From contig CANQBO010000001.1 of NCBI GenBank assembly GCA_947589475.1, positions 62,001 through 126,000 on the forward strand: a stretch of DNA of 64,000 nucleotides, given 5' to 3'. The notes under the pieces were generated by a model. It was not told the origin of the DNA. It saw only the letters and a program-made list of their open reading frames with translations, and did not search any database. Shown here piece after piece: positions 51,748 to 60,924 of the stretch. The number at the start of each line of letters is the position of its first letter. Position 1 is the stretch's first letter. Source of the DNA: an uncultured Clostridia bacterium. GTDB taxonomy: Bacteria; Bacillota; Clostridia; Christensenellales; CAG-917. Made by a program: the position numbers and the translations under genes.

Positions 51748-52704
51748 ATGAAAAATGTTGCGATCGTAGGTTACGGCAATTTGGGCAAGGCGTGCGAGCG
51801 AGCGGCGCTCTTAAGCGAGGATATGAGCATAGTCGGCATATTTTCGAGAAGAAAAGGTTTAAGCTCGCCTTACGGTACGTCTATTTACGCGCAGGACGAA
51901 ATATTCGATATGGCAAAGGATATAGACGTCGCCGCGCTGTGTTTGGGGAGCGCAAACGATCTTGTCGCGTTTGGAACGTCGCTTGCGGGAAAGGTCAACA
52001 CCGTGGACAGCTTCGATACGCATGCGAAGATGCGCGACTATGTGCAAAATATGCGTGCTAGCGCCTCGGCGGGCGGAAAACTCAGCCTTGTCGGAATAGG
52101 ATGGGACCCCGGCATATTTTCGCTATGTCGCGCGCTGTTCGAGGGAGTACTACCCGACGGTTTTACGCATACGTTTTGGGGGAAGGGCGTATCGCAGGGT
52201 CACAGCGAGGCGTTGAGGCGCATAGACGGAGTACTTGACGCGATACAGTATACCGTGCCGAAACAGGAGGCGATCGACCTCGCGACTAAGGGCAAAGGAG
52301 AGGAACTTACGGAGCGCGACAAGCACTTGCGCGTCTGTTATATAGCGGCAAAAGAGGGAGCCGACCTAAAAAAGATAGAGGAGAGCGTGCGCACGATGCC
52401 CAACTATTTCGAGCCGTACGACGTAGAGATACACTTCGTAGACGTCCAAACTCTCAAGAGGGAACACGGCGGAATGCCGCACGGCGGTCAGGTGTTGAGG
52501 AGCGGATATGCAAACGGCAAGGGGTGCACGATGAAGCTGGAACTTAAGCTGGACAGCAATCCCGATTTCACGGCGGGCGTGCTTATGCGCTATGCCGCGG
52601 CGTGCGCGCGACTGAATGAGGAGGGCGTGTGCGGCGCAAAGACTATGCTCGACGTACCCGTATCGGCGCTGTATCAAAATGACGCCGCATTGAGATTTGT
52701 GTGA
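51748..52704 (+). CDS. ddh: meso-Diaminopimelate D-dehydrogenase
   Basis: A 318-residue NADPH-dependent enzyme that makes meso-diaminopimelate directly from tetrahydrodipicolinate in lysine and peptidoglycan synthesis. It has the N-terminal Rossmann motif VAIVGYGNLGKA, the VDSFDTHAK region, and the characteristic block VGIGWDPGIFSLCRALFE followed by TFWGKGVSQGHSEALRRI. Length is typical of Ddh (about 320). The upstream promoter places the transcription start at or near the ATG. Confidence 0.93.
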   Translation: MKNVAIVGYGNLGKACERAALLSEDMSIVGIFSRRKGLSSPYGTSIYAQDEIFDMAKDIDVAALCLGSANDLVAFGTSLAGKVNTVDSFDTHAKMRDYVQNMRASASAGGKLSLVGIGWDPGIFSLCRALFEGVLPDGFTHTFWGKGVSQGHSEALRRIDGVLDAIQYTVPKQEAIDLATKGKGEELTERDKHLRVCYIAAKEGADLKKIEESVRTMPNYFEPYDVEIHFVDVQTLKREHGGMPHGGQVLRSGYANGKGCTMKLELKLDSNPDFTAGVLMRYAAACARLNEEGVCGAKTMLDVPVSALYQNDAALRFV

Positions 52705-52712
52705 AAATTCGC

Positions 52713-52742
52713 TTGATTTAGCGTGCGTCGGTGGGTTACAAT
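52713..52742 (+). promoter_or_regulatory. Promoter-like sequence directly before the HAD gene
   Basis: TTGATT (52713-52718), 18-base spacer, TACAAT (52737-52742); the ATG at 52749 follows after six bases without a Shine-Dalgarno, again suggesting a leaderless transcript. Confidence 0.5.
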
Positions 52743-52748
52743 GTAGGC

Positions 52749-53405
52749 ATGAAAAATTATGACGTAATATTATTCGACCTTGACGGCACGCTCGCGGACA
52801 GTCAGGAGGGCATTTTCCATTGCATACGCTACGCCCTCGACTCAAAGGGCATCTCATGTCCGCAGGAAACGTTGAACAAGATGATAGGTCCGCCTTTCAG
52901 GGTGTCGATGAAGGAGTTTTTGGGGCTTGATATGCCGCTCATCGAGGAGCTTATAAAGCTGTATCGCGGACTTTACGAGACGGACGGCTGGAAGGAGAGC
53001 AAAGTCTATCCGCAAGTTTTCGACATGCTTAAGGCACTGAAGGGCGTGGGCAAGAGGCTCGCCGTCGCGACTTCAAAACCCATGAAGTTCACCTCGCTTA
53101 TGATAGAGGGGTTGGGACTCGCTCCGTATTTCGAGTTTATAGGCGGCGCAAGCAGCGACCTCTCCCGCGAGGCGAAGAAGGACATCATCGAGCTTTGCAT
53201 AGAAGAGATGGCCATAGAGGACAAAAGTCGCGTGCTCATGGTCGGCGACAGACTGTACGACATCGTAGGCGCGCGCGAGGCGGGCGTGGATGTCGCGGGA
53301 GTGCTTTGGGGCTACGGCAGTAAAGAGGAAATGGAAGAGTACAGACCCGACTATGTATTTTCCTCGCCGTCGGAGCTTGCTCAGGCTGTAAGATCGGCAA
53401 AATAG
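52749..53405 (+). CDS. HAD-family phosphatase (phosphoglycolate phosphatase-like)
   Basis: A 218-residue haloacid dehalogenase hydrolase. Motif I is ILFDLDGTLADS (nucleophile and acid Asp), motif II is VATSKPMKF, motif III includes EAKKDIIE, and motif IV is LMVGDRLYDIVGA. A helical cap (about 15-85) marks subclass I, as in Gph and PpaX. The substrate is likely a small phosphoester such as phosphoglycolate or pyrophosphate. I start at ATG 52749, since MKNYDVILFDLD fits the family start; an in-frame ATG at 52731 lies inside the promoter. Confidence 0.87.
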   Translation: MKNYDVILFDLDGTLADSQEGIFHCIRYALDSKGISCPQETLNKMIGPPFRVSMKEFLGLDMPLIEELIKLYRGLYETDGWKESKVYPQVFDMLKALKGVGKRLAVATSKPMKFTSLMIEGLGLAPYFEFIGGASSDLSREAKKDIIELCIEEMAIEDKSRVLMVGDRLYDIVGAREAGVDVAGVLWGYGSKEEMEEYRPDYVFSSPSELAQAVRSAK

Positions 53406-53431
53406 GAGAAGCAAAATTTGATGTAAAATCT

Positions 53432-53482
53432 CAAAAACGGCGTTTTATGTGCATAAACATTGCATATAAAGTGCCGTTTTTG
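53432..53482. terminator. Shared terminator of convergent genes
   Basis: CAAAAACGGC and GCCGTTTTTG pair over ten bases around a partly paired 31-base loop, between the HAD gene and the converging kinase gene. Confidence 0.75.
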
Positions 53483-53517
53483 CGCGTATGAACATAAAAG
53501 TCGATAGGTATTTTACG

Positions 53518-54444
53518 TCAATATTTGTCTATCACGATAAAGTTGCATCTTGATTTTTCAAAGCATATCTCAAGCTCGCCTTTGGGCGCGTCGTATCTGT
53601 CCCCGTCGCGGCAATACGTCGTCTTTTCTCCGTGAGAAATTTTGCAGGAACGTATGCGCTTGAAAATTATTTTGCCGTCGCGCTCCTTTCTAAGTCCCAT
53701 GAAAAACACCTTGAAGAAGGGGAAGAACATCGAGACAATGCCAAAAATGCCGCCGCGCTTAGGCGAGCGTATCGCGATGAGATGCCCGCTTTCGCTCTCG
53801 GGGTCGAAGTCGCGATTGAAGCGGAACCCGAAGCACCTCGGCGATTTGAGAGCCATTATGAGGGTGAAGTCGCCCTCGTATTTTGCGTCACCGCAATCTA
53901 TGACGGCGGGGATACGGTGCACGCGATATTCCTTCAGGACCTGCAAAATGTACGCGAACACCCCCAGCTTTTTCTTAAGCCCAATGTTGGCGATATATCC
54001 TATCGGCGTGAACGATCCCGCCGCGAGCACGTACGAAAACACATTTTCCTCGCTTTCGCCGTCTTTTGACGGGGCGGGAGTCTCGACTCCTCTGAATTTG
54101 CCGAGTACGACGGGACTTTTTCGCGTAACGCCTCCGTCGCACGCGGGACAGGGCGACTTTGCGTGGTCATAGCGCTTTGATTTTGCGCGGTCGTTCAAAG
54201 TGCCCGCGGGGAAGTAGTACACGTCTATATCCCTCGTATACGCCTTGCCGAGCATAGCGCCCAAAGTTCCGTCGCCTCCGCACACCGCGACCGCGTCGTA
54301 GCCGTCCAAAGAGTATTCGCCGTCCTCGGGCAGTGCGAAATGCGTATAGACAAAATTTTTTCCCAGGCATTTTTCCACCTTTTCAAAGGATATTTTGTCG
54401 CTCTTTCCCGCTATATTGTTGATGATGATGAGGCATTTTTCCAT
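53518..54444 (-). CDS. Diacylglycerol/lipid kinase-like protein
   Basis: A 308-residue protein (from the second Met; a first Met lies two codons upstream) of the DAG-kinase catalytic-domain family. The nucleotide-binding GGDGTLGAMLG follows YDAVAVC, and FPAGTLND is the second conserved motif. Family relatives phosphorylate diacylglycerol or sphingoid lipids; bacterial DgkB recycles diacylglycerol. An unusual CPACDGGV segment (about 98-105) follows the NDRAKSKRYD stretch. Divergent from pgsA, also a phospholipid enzyme. Confidence 0.8.
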   Translation of the reverse strand: MEKCLIIINNIAGKSDKISFEKVEKCLGKNFVYTHFALPEDGEYSLDGYDAVAVCGGDGTLGAMLGKAYTRDIDVYYFPAGTLNDRAKSKRYDHAKSPCPACDGGVTRKSPVVLGKFRGVETPAPSKDGESEENVFSYVLAAGSFTPIGYIANIGLKKKLGVFAYILQVLKEYRVHRIPAVIDCGDAKYEGDFTLIMALKSPRCFGFRFNRDFDPESESGHLIAIRSPKRGGIFGIVSMFFPFFKVFFMGLRKERDGKIIFKRIRSCKISHGEKTTYCRDGDRYDAPKGELEICFEKSRCNFIVIDKY

Positions 54445-54585
54445 ATACATCCCGACTCATTTTATTGTTGACGAAAATAATTTGTGCAATGCATCGTTTT
54501 TTATAGTTTACATATTCGTTTATATTTGTTATAATATACAAGATTATCGCGTATGTGTACGCATGACGCGTCAAAAGGAGTTTTT

Positions 54586-55329
54586 ATGGCAATCAATATC
54601 GGACAACTCAGCAGTAAAGAGTTATTCACGATCCCCAACCTAATCACTTATTTCCGCATTCTTTGCGTCCCCGCTTTCGTCATTTTGATGGCTTTTGCGG
54701 GCGTCAAGGACAACTTTACGCTATTTTATGTCGCTCTGGGCGTCTTTATGCTTGCCGCCGTCAGCGACCTCTTCGACGGATGGATCGCCCGTCGTTTCAA
54801 TATGCAGAGCGGCGTCGGCATGGCTCTGGACCCCGTCGCGGACAAGCTTATGCATATCGCTATACTCTTCTGCCTTTCGCTTTGCACGGGCCTCACTCCA
54901 TTGGGCAAGAACCTCATCGGCAAAGAGTTTATAAGCGGAGTAGTCGTGACAAACGCATGGTTTGTGCACTACGGCTTTGTCATCGCCATATGCGCTAAGG
55001 AGCTTGTGCAGATGTGCATCGCGCTTTATGTCATCAAGAAAGGCGCAAGCATAAAGGCGAATTGGATGGGCAAGGTGTCGTCGTTTACGGTCTCAATAGG
55101 CGTGATACTCGCGTTTTTCCATCAGTATGTCGGCTATGCGGATTGGGGCATCCTCGCCTGGGGCATAGTGATGAGCTACGCGGCGGCGTTCGGCTATCTC
55201 AAGGACGTCATTATACAGGTGAGGCGCATAAACAGAGGCGAACAAGAAGTCGCGACCGCGGATTCCGTGAGAGAGGCGGATCAAAGGACGGTGCGCGAAA
55301 AGCGCGAGGGCACGTACGACGGAGATTGA
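54586..55329 (+). CDS. pgsA: CDP-diacylglycerol-glycerol-3-phosphate phosphatidyltransferase
   Basis: A 247-residue membrane enzyme that makes phosphatidylglycerol phosphate. The CDP-alcohol phosphotransferase signature is complete: DLFDGWIARRFNMQSGVGMA and LDPVADKLMH, giving the D-G-x2-A-R-x8-G-x3-D-x3-D pattern. About five to six membrane segments follow. The tail (about 225-247) is charged. Length slightly exceeds the usual 180-200 because of that tail and a loop after the motif. I start at ATG 54586 behind AAAAGGAG; an earlier in-frame ATG at 54553 has no ribosome site. Confidence 0.9.
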   Translation: MAINIGQLSSKELFTIPNLITYFRILCVPAFVILMAFAGVKDNFTLFYVALGVFMLAAVSDLFDGWIARRFNMQSGVGMALDPVADKLMHIAILFCLSLCTGLTPLGKNLIGKEFISGVVVTNAWFVHYGFVIAICAKELVQMCIALYVIKKGASIKANWMGKVSSFTVSIGVILAFFHQYVGYADWGILAWGIVMSYAAAFGYLKDVIIQVRRINRGEQEVATADSVREADQRTVREKREGTYDGD

Positions 55330-55357
55330 TATACAAGAAAAATTCGGAGTTTGACTT

Positions 55358-57976
55358 ATGGAATATATGGACAAAACCTACGATCCGCGCTTCGAGAAGC
55401 GGATATATGAAAAATGGATGAAAAACAAGTGCTTCGAGGCTCATGTCGATCCCGACAAGGAGCCTTTCACCATAGTTATGCCGCCTCCGAACATCACGGG
55501 ACAGCTACATATGGGACACGCGCTCAATCAGACGGTGCAGGACATACTCATACGTTTCAAGCGTATGTGCGGCTATGAGGCGCTGTGGATACCCGGCACG
55601 GACCACGCATCCATCGCCACGGAAGTCAAGATCGTTGAAAAGATGAAGGAAGAGGGATTGTCTAAAGAAGAAGTCGGCAGGGACGGCTTCCTCGAGCGCG
55701 CTTGGGAGTGGAAAAAGCAGTACGGCGGCAGAATAGTCGAGCAGATGAAAGGGCTTGGCATTTCCTGCGATTGGTCCCGCGAGGCGTTCACTATGGACGA
55801 GAATTGCTCGAATGCAGTGCTTGAAGCGTTTGTCAAATATTACAAGAAAGGTTTGATATATCGCGGCAGTCGCATCATAAATTGGTGCCCTTGCTGTCAT
55901 ACCGCGTTGAGCGACGCGGAAGTCGAGTATGAGGAGCAAAAGTCAAACCTGTGGTACTATAAATATCCCGTTGTGGGCGAGGATGACGCGATCGTCATAG
56001 CCACTACGCGTCCCGAGACTATGCTTGGCGACACAGCCGTCGCGGTCAATCCGAAGGACCCGAAGATGTCTCGCTTTATAGGCAAGACGGTGCGTTTGCC
56101 TTTCACGGACAGGACTATACCCGTCATTGGCGACGACTATTGCGAGATAGGTTTCGGCACGGGCGCGGTCAAGATCACTCCCGCGCACGACCCCAACGAC
56201 TTCGAGGTGGGGCTTAGGCACAACTTGCCCGTCATTCGGTGCATAGGCGAGGACGGTCTCATGAATGAGAACGCGGGCAAATATCAAGGCATGGACAGGC
56301 TCACGGCGCGCAAAGCTATTGTGGACGACTTGACAAAGCTGGGGCTTATGGTCAAGATAGAGCCGTACGCTCACAACGTCGGCACGTGCTATCGTTGCGG
56401 CGAGACGGTGGAGGCGCTTGTCTCAAAGCAGTGGTTCGTCAAGATGAAACCGCTTGCGGAGCCTGCAATAAAGGCTGTCAAGTCGAAGAGGACGGAGTTT
56501 ATCCCTCAGCGCTTTGAAAAGACCTACTTCAATTGGATGGAAAACATCAAAGATTGGTGCATTTCGCGCCAGCTTTGGTGGGGACATCGCATACCCGCGT
56601 ACTATTGCGACGATTGCGGAGAAACGGTGGTTTCTAAGACCGCGCCCGAAAAGTGCCCTAAGTGCGGCGGACATATGAGTCAGGACGAGGATGTGCTGGA
56701 CACATGGTTCAGCTCCGCGCTGTGGCCGATGAGTACGCTCGGCTTCCCCAAAAAGACGAAGGCGCTCAACTATTTCTATCCCACAAGCGTGCTCGTCACG
56801 GCGTATGACATAATCTTCTTCTGGGTGGCTCGCATGATCTTCAGCGGGCTGGAGTTTATGGACGACGTTCCGTTTTCGGACGTGCTCATACACGGCATTG
56901 TCCGCGACGCGCAGGGCAGGAAGATGTCAAAGAGCCTCGGCAACGGCATTGACCCGCTTGAGATAATAGACAAATACGGCGCGGACGCGCTCAGATTTTC
57001 GCTTGCGACGGGCATTGCTCCCGGTTCGGACACGAGATTTACTGAAGGAAAGATAGAAAACTGCCGCAATTTCGTGAATAAGCTGTGGAATGCTTCCCGC
57101 TTTGTCATCATGAACATAAAGGAAGGGGAGAAACTCGATATGCCGACGCGTCCCACGGGCGCGGACAAGTGGATACTCACCCGCCTCAACGATGTCATCA
57201 GGGAAGTTACCGTCAACCTCAACAAGTACGAGATAGGGCTTGCGGCGGCGAGGCTTTACGACTTTGTGTGGAGCGAGTTTTGCGATTGGTACATCGAGAT
57301 GAGCAAACCCGCGCTATATAGCGGCGACGACAAGTTGCACGAACATCAAATAGCCATGCTTGTACAGGTGCTCACGACCATACTAAAGCTGTTGCACCCC
57401 TTCATACCGTTCATCACGGAAGAGATATACTCTAAGATATATCAGGGCGACATCCTCATGCTTCGCGAGTGGCCTTCCTTCAACAAGCATCGCGTGTACA
57501 GGAAGGAAGAGGCGCAGTTTGAGGGGCTGAGAGAGCTTATCGGCGCGGTGCGCAACCTGCGCAACGAAATGAATGTCGCCCCCGGCAAGCGCATAAGCGC
57601 GTACATCGCGACCTCAGACGAGAAGTTTATGACGTCCGTCGCGCCGTATCTGGACAAACTTGCGGGAGTGAGCGAGATTCGATTTGTCGCTCATAAGAGC
57701 GAAGTAGAGGGCAAGTATTGCGCCGTCGTCTCGCGCCTTGCGGAACTGTTCATTCCGCTCGGCGATCTCGTGGACGAAAAGAAGGAGATCGAGCGCATCA
57801 AAGCCGAGATCGCCGCGACGGAGGCGGTTATAGCAAAGGCGCAAGGCCTGCTGTCAAATCAAAACTTCAGGGCTAAGGCGCCTCAAAAACTTGTGGACGC
57901 AGAGCAAGCAAAGCTCGACGCCGCCCTCGACAAGCTTGAGAAACTCAAAGACAAGCTTGCCGCATACGAGGAGTAA
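55358..57976 (+). CDS. valS: Valyl-tRNA synthetase
   Basis: An 872-residue class Ia synthetase with PPPNITGQLHMGH (HMGH at 51-54), KMSKS at 522-526, and an editing domain with TTRPETMLGDTAVAVNP. A zinc-ribbon-like CDDCGETVV and CPKCGG lies near 410-430. The C-terminal coiled coil (about 800-870), which binds the tRNA elbow, is present. The start has a weak GGAG 9 bases upstream; a second in-frame ATG lies three codons later. It follows pgsA and is probably co-transcribed with it. Confidence 0.96.
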   Translation: MEYMDKTYDPRFEKRIYEKWMKNKCFEAHVDPDKEPFTIVMPPPNITGQLHMGHALNQTVQDILIRFKRMCGYEALWIPGTDHASIATEVKIVEKMKEEGLSKEEVGRDGFLERAWEWKKQYGGRIVEQMKGLGISCDWSREAFTMDENCSNAVLEAFVKYYKKGLIYRGSRIINWCPCCHTALSDAEVEYEEQKSNLWYYKYPVVGEDDAIVIATTRPETMLGDTAVAVNPKDPKMSRFIGKTVRLPFTDRTIPVIGDDYCEIGFGTGAVKITPAHDPNDFEVGLRHNLPVIRCIGEDGLMNENAGKYQGMDRLTARKAIVDDLTKLGLMVKIEPYAHNVGTCYRCGETVEALVSKQWFVKMKPLAEPAIKAVKSKRTEFIPQRFEKTYFNWMENIKDWCISRQLWWGHRIPAYYCDDCGETVVSKTAPEKCPKCGGHMSQDEDVLDTWFSSALWPMSTLGFPKKTKALNYFYPTSVLVTAYDIIFFWVARMIFSGLEFMDDVPFSDVLIHGIVRDAQGRKMSKSLGNGIDPLEIIDKYGADALRFSLATGIAPGSDTRFTEGKIENCRNFVNKLWNASRFVIMNIKEGEKLDMPTRPTGADKWILTRLNDVIREVTVNLNKYEIGLAAARLYDFVWSEFCDWYIEMSKPALYSGDDKLHEHQIAMLVQVLTTILKLLHPFIPFITEEIYSKIYQGDILMLREWPSFNKHRVYRKEEAQFEGLRELIGAVRNLRNEMNVAPGKRISAYIATSDEKFMTSVAPYLDKLAGVSEIRFVAHKSEVEGKYCAVVSRLAELFIPLGDLVDEKKEIERIKAEIAATEAVIAKAQGLLSNQNFRAKAPQKLVDAEQAKLDAALDKLEKLKDKLAAYEE

Positions 57977-57987
57977 GGAGAGAGCAA

Positions 57988-59031
57988 ATGGAGTTTAAAA
58001 ATTCTGTATCCATACTTTTTTCAAACATAGGCTATGTATTCAAGCTTATGGCGTGGCTGATCATATCCCTGCTCATAGCGGCGGGCATAGGCGCGGGCAT
58101 ACTCATTCCGATATGGCGCGTGCTCGCCTCGACTACGGACGTCTCGACGCACATATCCGCGATAAAAGAGTCCTTCTCGCTCGTGTGGCAGGGCGGGATG
58201 AACATGCGCGTCGCGGCAAACGACATTGTGCCGCATGTCATTTTGGGTTTTAAAGCCGCAAATCAAAATCCCGGAGCGCTCGCAGGACTTATTTTTGCGG
58301 GTATTTTCGCGTATGCCGTGTTCTGCTTCCTCAGAGGGCTGAGTTTTTACAGCCTTTCAGACATAATCAACAAGCTTATGGCGTCGAACATGCGTTTCGG
58401 CTTTGCGAGCAACATGGCGCTGAATTTGCGCAAAAACGCGATATTCTCGCTTGCAAGGCTGTCCATAAGTTTGCCTATCGACGTCGCGTACGCGCTTATT
58501 TCGATTTCCGTGACGCTTGTGTTTTATCAGCACATAGGGCTGTTTGCGGTGCCGCTTTTGCTCATATTCAGCGTGGTGTTCTTCTCCCTTCGCGCAATAC
58601 TGTTCAGCGGCTGGCTTCCCAGAATGCTCTATCATCCCGAGGAAATGGCGTATGCCGCGTTTTTCAGGAGCCTCGTCTATGTCAAGCACAACTTCACCGA
58701 CCTTTTCAAGGCGTACGCCATAATTTTTACGCTTGTGTACCTCATCGTGTACATTTGCACGATGCCGACGGGCGGCTTGACCATCATTGTCATTGTGCCT
58801 ATGCACTACTTCCTGTTGCGCTCGGTGGAGTTGATAAGCTATTTCAAGGCGAAGGGAATGAGTTTTTATACGGACGGTTCAACGGTGGTGAACACCGTCG
58901 ATTACGGCTTCAGACCCGACAATCAGGAAATGCCCGAGGAAAAGCATTTTGAGGCAGTAAGAGAGGATGCAAAGGCGCAGGAGGGCGACGACGCCGACGC
59001 GAGCGATACGACAGGTGAGGCAAATGACTAA
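57988..59031 (+). CDS. Polytopic membrane protein, unidentified
   Basis: A 347-residue protein with about six membrane segments (residues about 15-35, 95-115, 140-165, 175-195, 200-215, 250-275) and an acidic, hydrophilic tail (about 310-347). AAGGAGAGAG lies 7 bases before ATG, 11 bases after valS. No family is recognised; the pattern is reminiscent of DUF975-like or glycerophosphoryl-diester-phosphodiesterase-type membrane domains, but I would not assign either. It overlaps the next gene, with which it is likely co-expressed. Confidence 0.7.
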   Translation: MEFKNSVSILFSNIGYVFKLMAWLIISLLIAAGIGAGILIPIWRVLASTTDVSTHISAIKESFSLVWQGGMNMRVAANDIVPHVILGFKAANQNPGALAGLIFAGIFAYAVFCFLRGLSFYSLSDIINKLMASNMRFGFASNMALNLRKNAIFSLARLSISLPIDVAYALISISVTLVFYQHIGLFAVPLLLIFSVVFFSLRAILFSGWLPRMLYHPEEMAYAAFFRSLVYVKHNFTDLFKAYAIIFTLVYLIVYICTMPTGGLTIIVIVPMHYFLLRSVELISYFKAKGMSFYTDGSTVVNTVDYGFRPDNQEMPEEKHFEAVREDAKAQEGDDADASDTTGEAND

Positions 59032-59497
59032 GAAACCGTTTTTTCGTATGTATTTCGGGACTTTCAGGCTCTTGCTCATAAGCATAGTGATCGTGGGCGC
59101 GCTTGTGGCAATGGGACTCGACATCGCCATTTTGTCGGGCGCTGTCGTGACAAGCGTCCCCGAAGCGGCTTGGGCGTCGCTTGCGGCGTCGATCTTGGCG
59201 GCTGTAGCGGCGATCGTAGTGCTCATCTTCAGCGGCTACCGGTTTGACGACGATTGCATAAGCGTCCTTTTGGGGATATTCAAAGACAAGATACCGTATG
59301 AGAAGATAACTGGGCTGAAGAGAAACGCGGACACAGGTACGTATTTTGCGGTGATGGGTGACGACGTCGACGGTACGAGCGTGCGCATCGACATCTCGCG
59401 CGCAAAGGACGAAGATTTTGTGCGCGAACTCAGAAAACACCTTCCGACTATACCCGTCGAGACATTCGTTTTGCCCAAAAAGAAGGATAAAAACTGA
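59024..59497 (+). CDS. Small membrane protein with PH-like domain, putative
   Basis: A 157-residue protein starting at ATG 59024 inside the end of the previous gene, behind AGGTGAGG. Two membrane segments (about 12-35 and 45-68) are followed by a beta-rich soluble domain (YRFDDDCISVLLGIFKDKIP, YEKITGL, RNADTGTYFAVMG, VRIDISRAKDEDFVREL), similar in plan to the bacterial PH domains of two-TM proteins. Function unknown. Confidence 0.65.
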   Translation: MTKKPFFRMYFGTFRLLLISIVIVGALVAMGLDIAILSGAVVTSVPEAAWASLAASILAAVAAIVVLIFSGYRFDDDCISVLLGIFKDKIPYEKITGLKRNADTGTYFAVMGDDVDGTSVRIDISRAKDEDFVRELRKHLPTIPVETFVLPKKKDKN

Positions 59498-59499
59498 AA

Positions 59500-60897
59500 A
59501 TGTATAAACTTGATTTTAAACCGCTCGACGCGCACGCGCTCGAGACGATAAAAGATTATTTGAGCCGCACGCATTATCTCGGCAGCGACTATTCCTATTT
59601 CGCCTATATGATATGGTTTGATAGAGTCGAATATGCCGAGGGGGACAGGGCGCTCTTTTTGAGGGCTTTTTTTGACGGCAGACTGAGATATTGGCAACCT
59701 CTCGTCAAGGACGGACAGACCTATAGAGGCGCGGTGGAGCAACTTCCGCCCCTTTGCACGTTTTTTTGTTGTTCAGAGGAGTTTGCGGCGGAGTTTTCTC
59801 GAGAATACGACTCTCGCTATGACAGAAATTATTCCGAATATATCTATTTGACCGAGGATTTTATATCCCTTGTCGGCAAGCGCTACAACGCAAAGCGCAA
59901 TCACGTGCACAAATTCAAGGCGCTGTACAACTATGAGATGACCCCGTATACGCCCGCCGAGCGCGGAGAAGTCCTTGAATTCGAGGAAGAATGGTTTGAG
60001 GCGCATCGCTTCGAAAACGAGAATGCGGAGCAAAGCGCGATGAGAGAGCGTGAGATCATGTTTGCCGCCATAGACGCGACGGCGGATGGCAAGACCGTTT
60101 GCGATCTGCTCAGGGTGGACGGCAAGCTTGTGGGCTTTTCCGTCGGGGAAAGGCTGTCCGATGAGTGCGCCGTCATAATCTACGAGAAGGCGGACGTCGC
60201 CTACGACGGCATATACAGTTTTCTTGCGCATGAGTTTGCGGCGCGCAATTTTTCGGACTGCAAATACATAAATCGTCAGGAGGACATGGGACTGGAAGGT
60301 CTCAGAAAGTCCAAACTCAGCTACTGTCCCGAGTTTTTGCTGGACAAGTATGTTCTGGAGCCGAAAATCGAAGCGGAACAAGAAATTTATACAAGCGTTT
60401 TGGGTTACGGCGTGGCGAAGCTTGGGACGGAACATTTCAACCTTGTCATGGGCTTTTTGCAGGAGGGCATAGCCTCTCTCGACGACAAAAAATTTTTCCT
60501 CAATTATACCGACGGCGAGCTTATGGGCGTGCTTAAGGACGGGCATATGCTCGGCGCGTTTGACGGAAGCGCGCTCATCGCCACGGTGGGCGTGGACCTC
60601 GACAGAGAGTACGGCGACAAGCTTGCCGAGATATGCGGGGACGAGACGGGAAGGCAATTTTACGAGTTCAGCGGAATAATGGTAAAAGAGGAATATCGCG
60701 GGCGGGGCATAGCGCGCGCCCTCTGCGGCGAGGCGATCGCTTGGGCGAGGAATACGCTTGCGGGCAGCACGCTATGCGCCGTAGTGCAAAAAGGGAACGT
60801 CCCGTCCGAGCGCAATCTTGCGGGGCTTGGCTTCAAACATAGCGGCCGCGCACCGTATAAGGAGTACGATTTTAATTATTTCACGCTGGAGATATAA
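59500..60897 (+). CDS. DUF2156-GNAT two-domain protein
   Basis: A 465-residue protein. Residues 1-295 match the DUF2156 (phosphatidylglycerol lysyltransferase C-terminal-like) fold: YSEYIYLTEDFISLVGKRYN then AKRNHVHKFKALY, and a later FSVGERL and YINRQEDMGLEGLRKSKLSY. Residues about 305-465 are a GNAT acetyltransferase: FSGIMVKEEYRGRGIARALC is the acetyl-CoA binding motif A and NLAGLGFKHSGRAPYKEY the family end. Both halves are Gcn5-related acyltransferase folds, so it may transfer aminoacyl or acetyl groups to lipids or peptides. The acceptor is unknown. Confidence 0.8.
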   Translation: MYKLDFKPLDAHALETIKDYLSRTHYLGSDYSYFAYMIWFDRVEYAEGDRALFLRAFFDGRLRYWQPLVKDGQTYRGAVEQLPPLCTFFCCSEEFAAEFSREYDSRYDRNYSEYIYLTEDFISLVGKRYNAKRNHVHKFKALYNYEMTPYTPAERGEVLEFEEEWFEAHRFENENAEQSAMREREIMFAAIDATADGKTVCDLLRVDGKLVGFSVGERLSDECAVIIYEKADVAYDGIYSFLAHEFAARNFSDCKYINRQEDMGLEGLRKSKLSYCPEFLLDKYVLEPKIEAEQEIYTSVLGYGVAKLGTEHFNLVMGFLQEGIASLDDKKFFLNYTDGELMGVLKDGHMLGAFDGSALIATVGVDLDREYGDKLAEICGDETGRQFYEFSGIMVKEEYRGRGIARALCGEAIAWARNTLAGSTLCAVVQKGNVPSERNLAGLGFKHSGRAPYKEYDFNYFTLEI

Positions 60898-60924
60898 TAA
60901 CGTCGCGCCCGCCCGCATAACATA

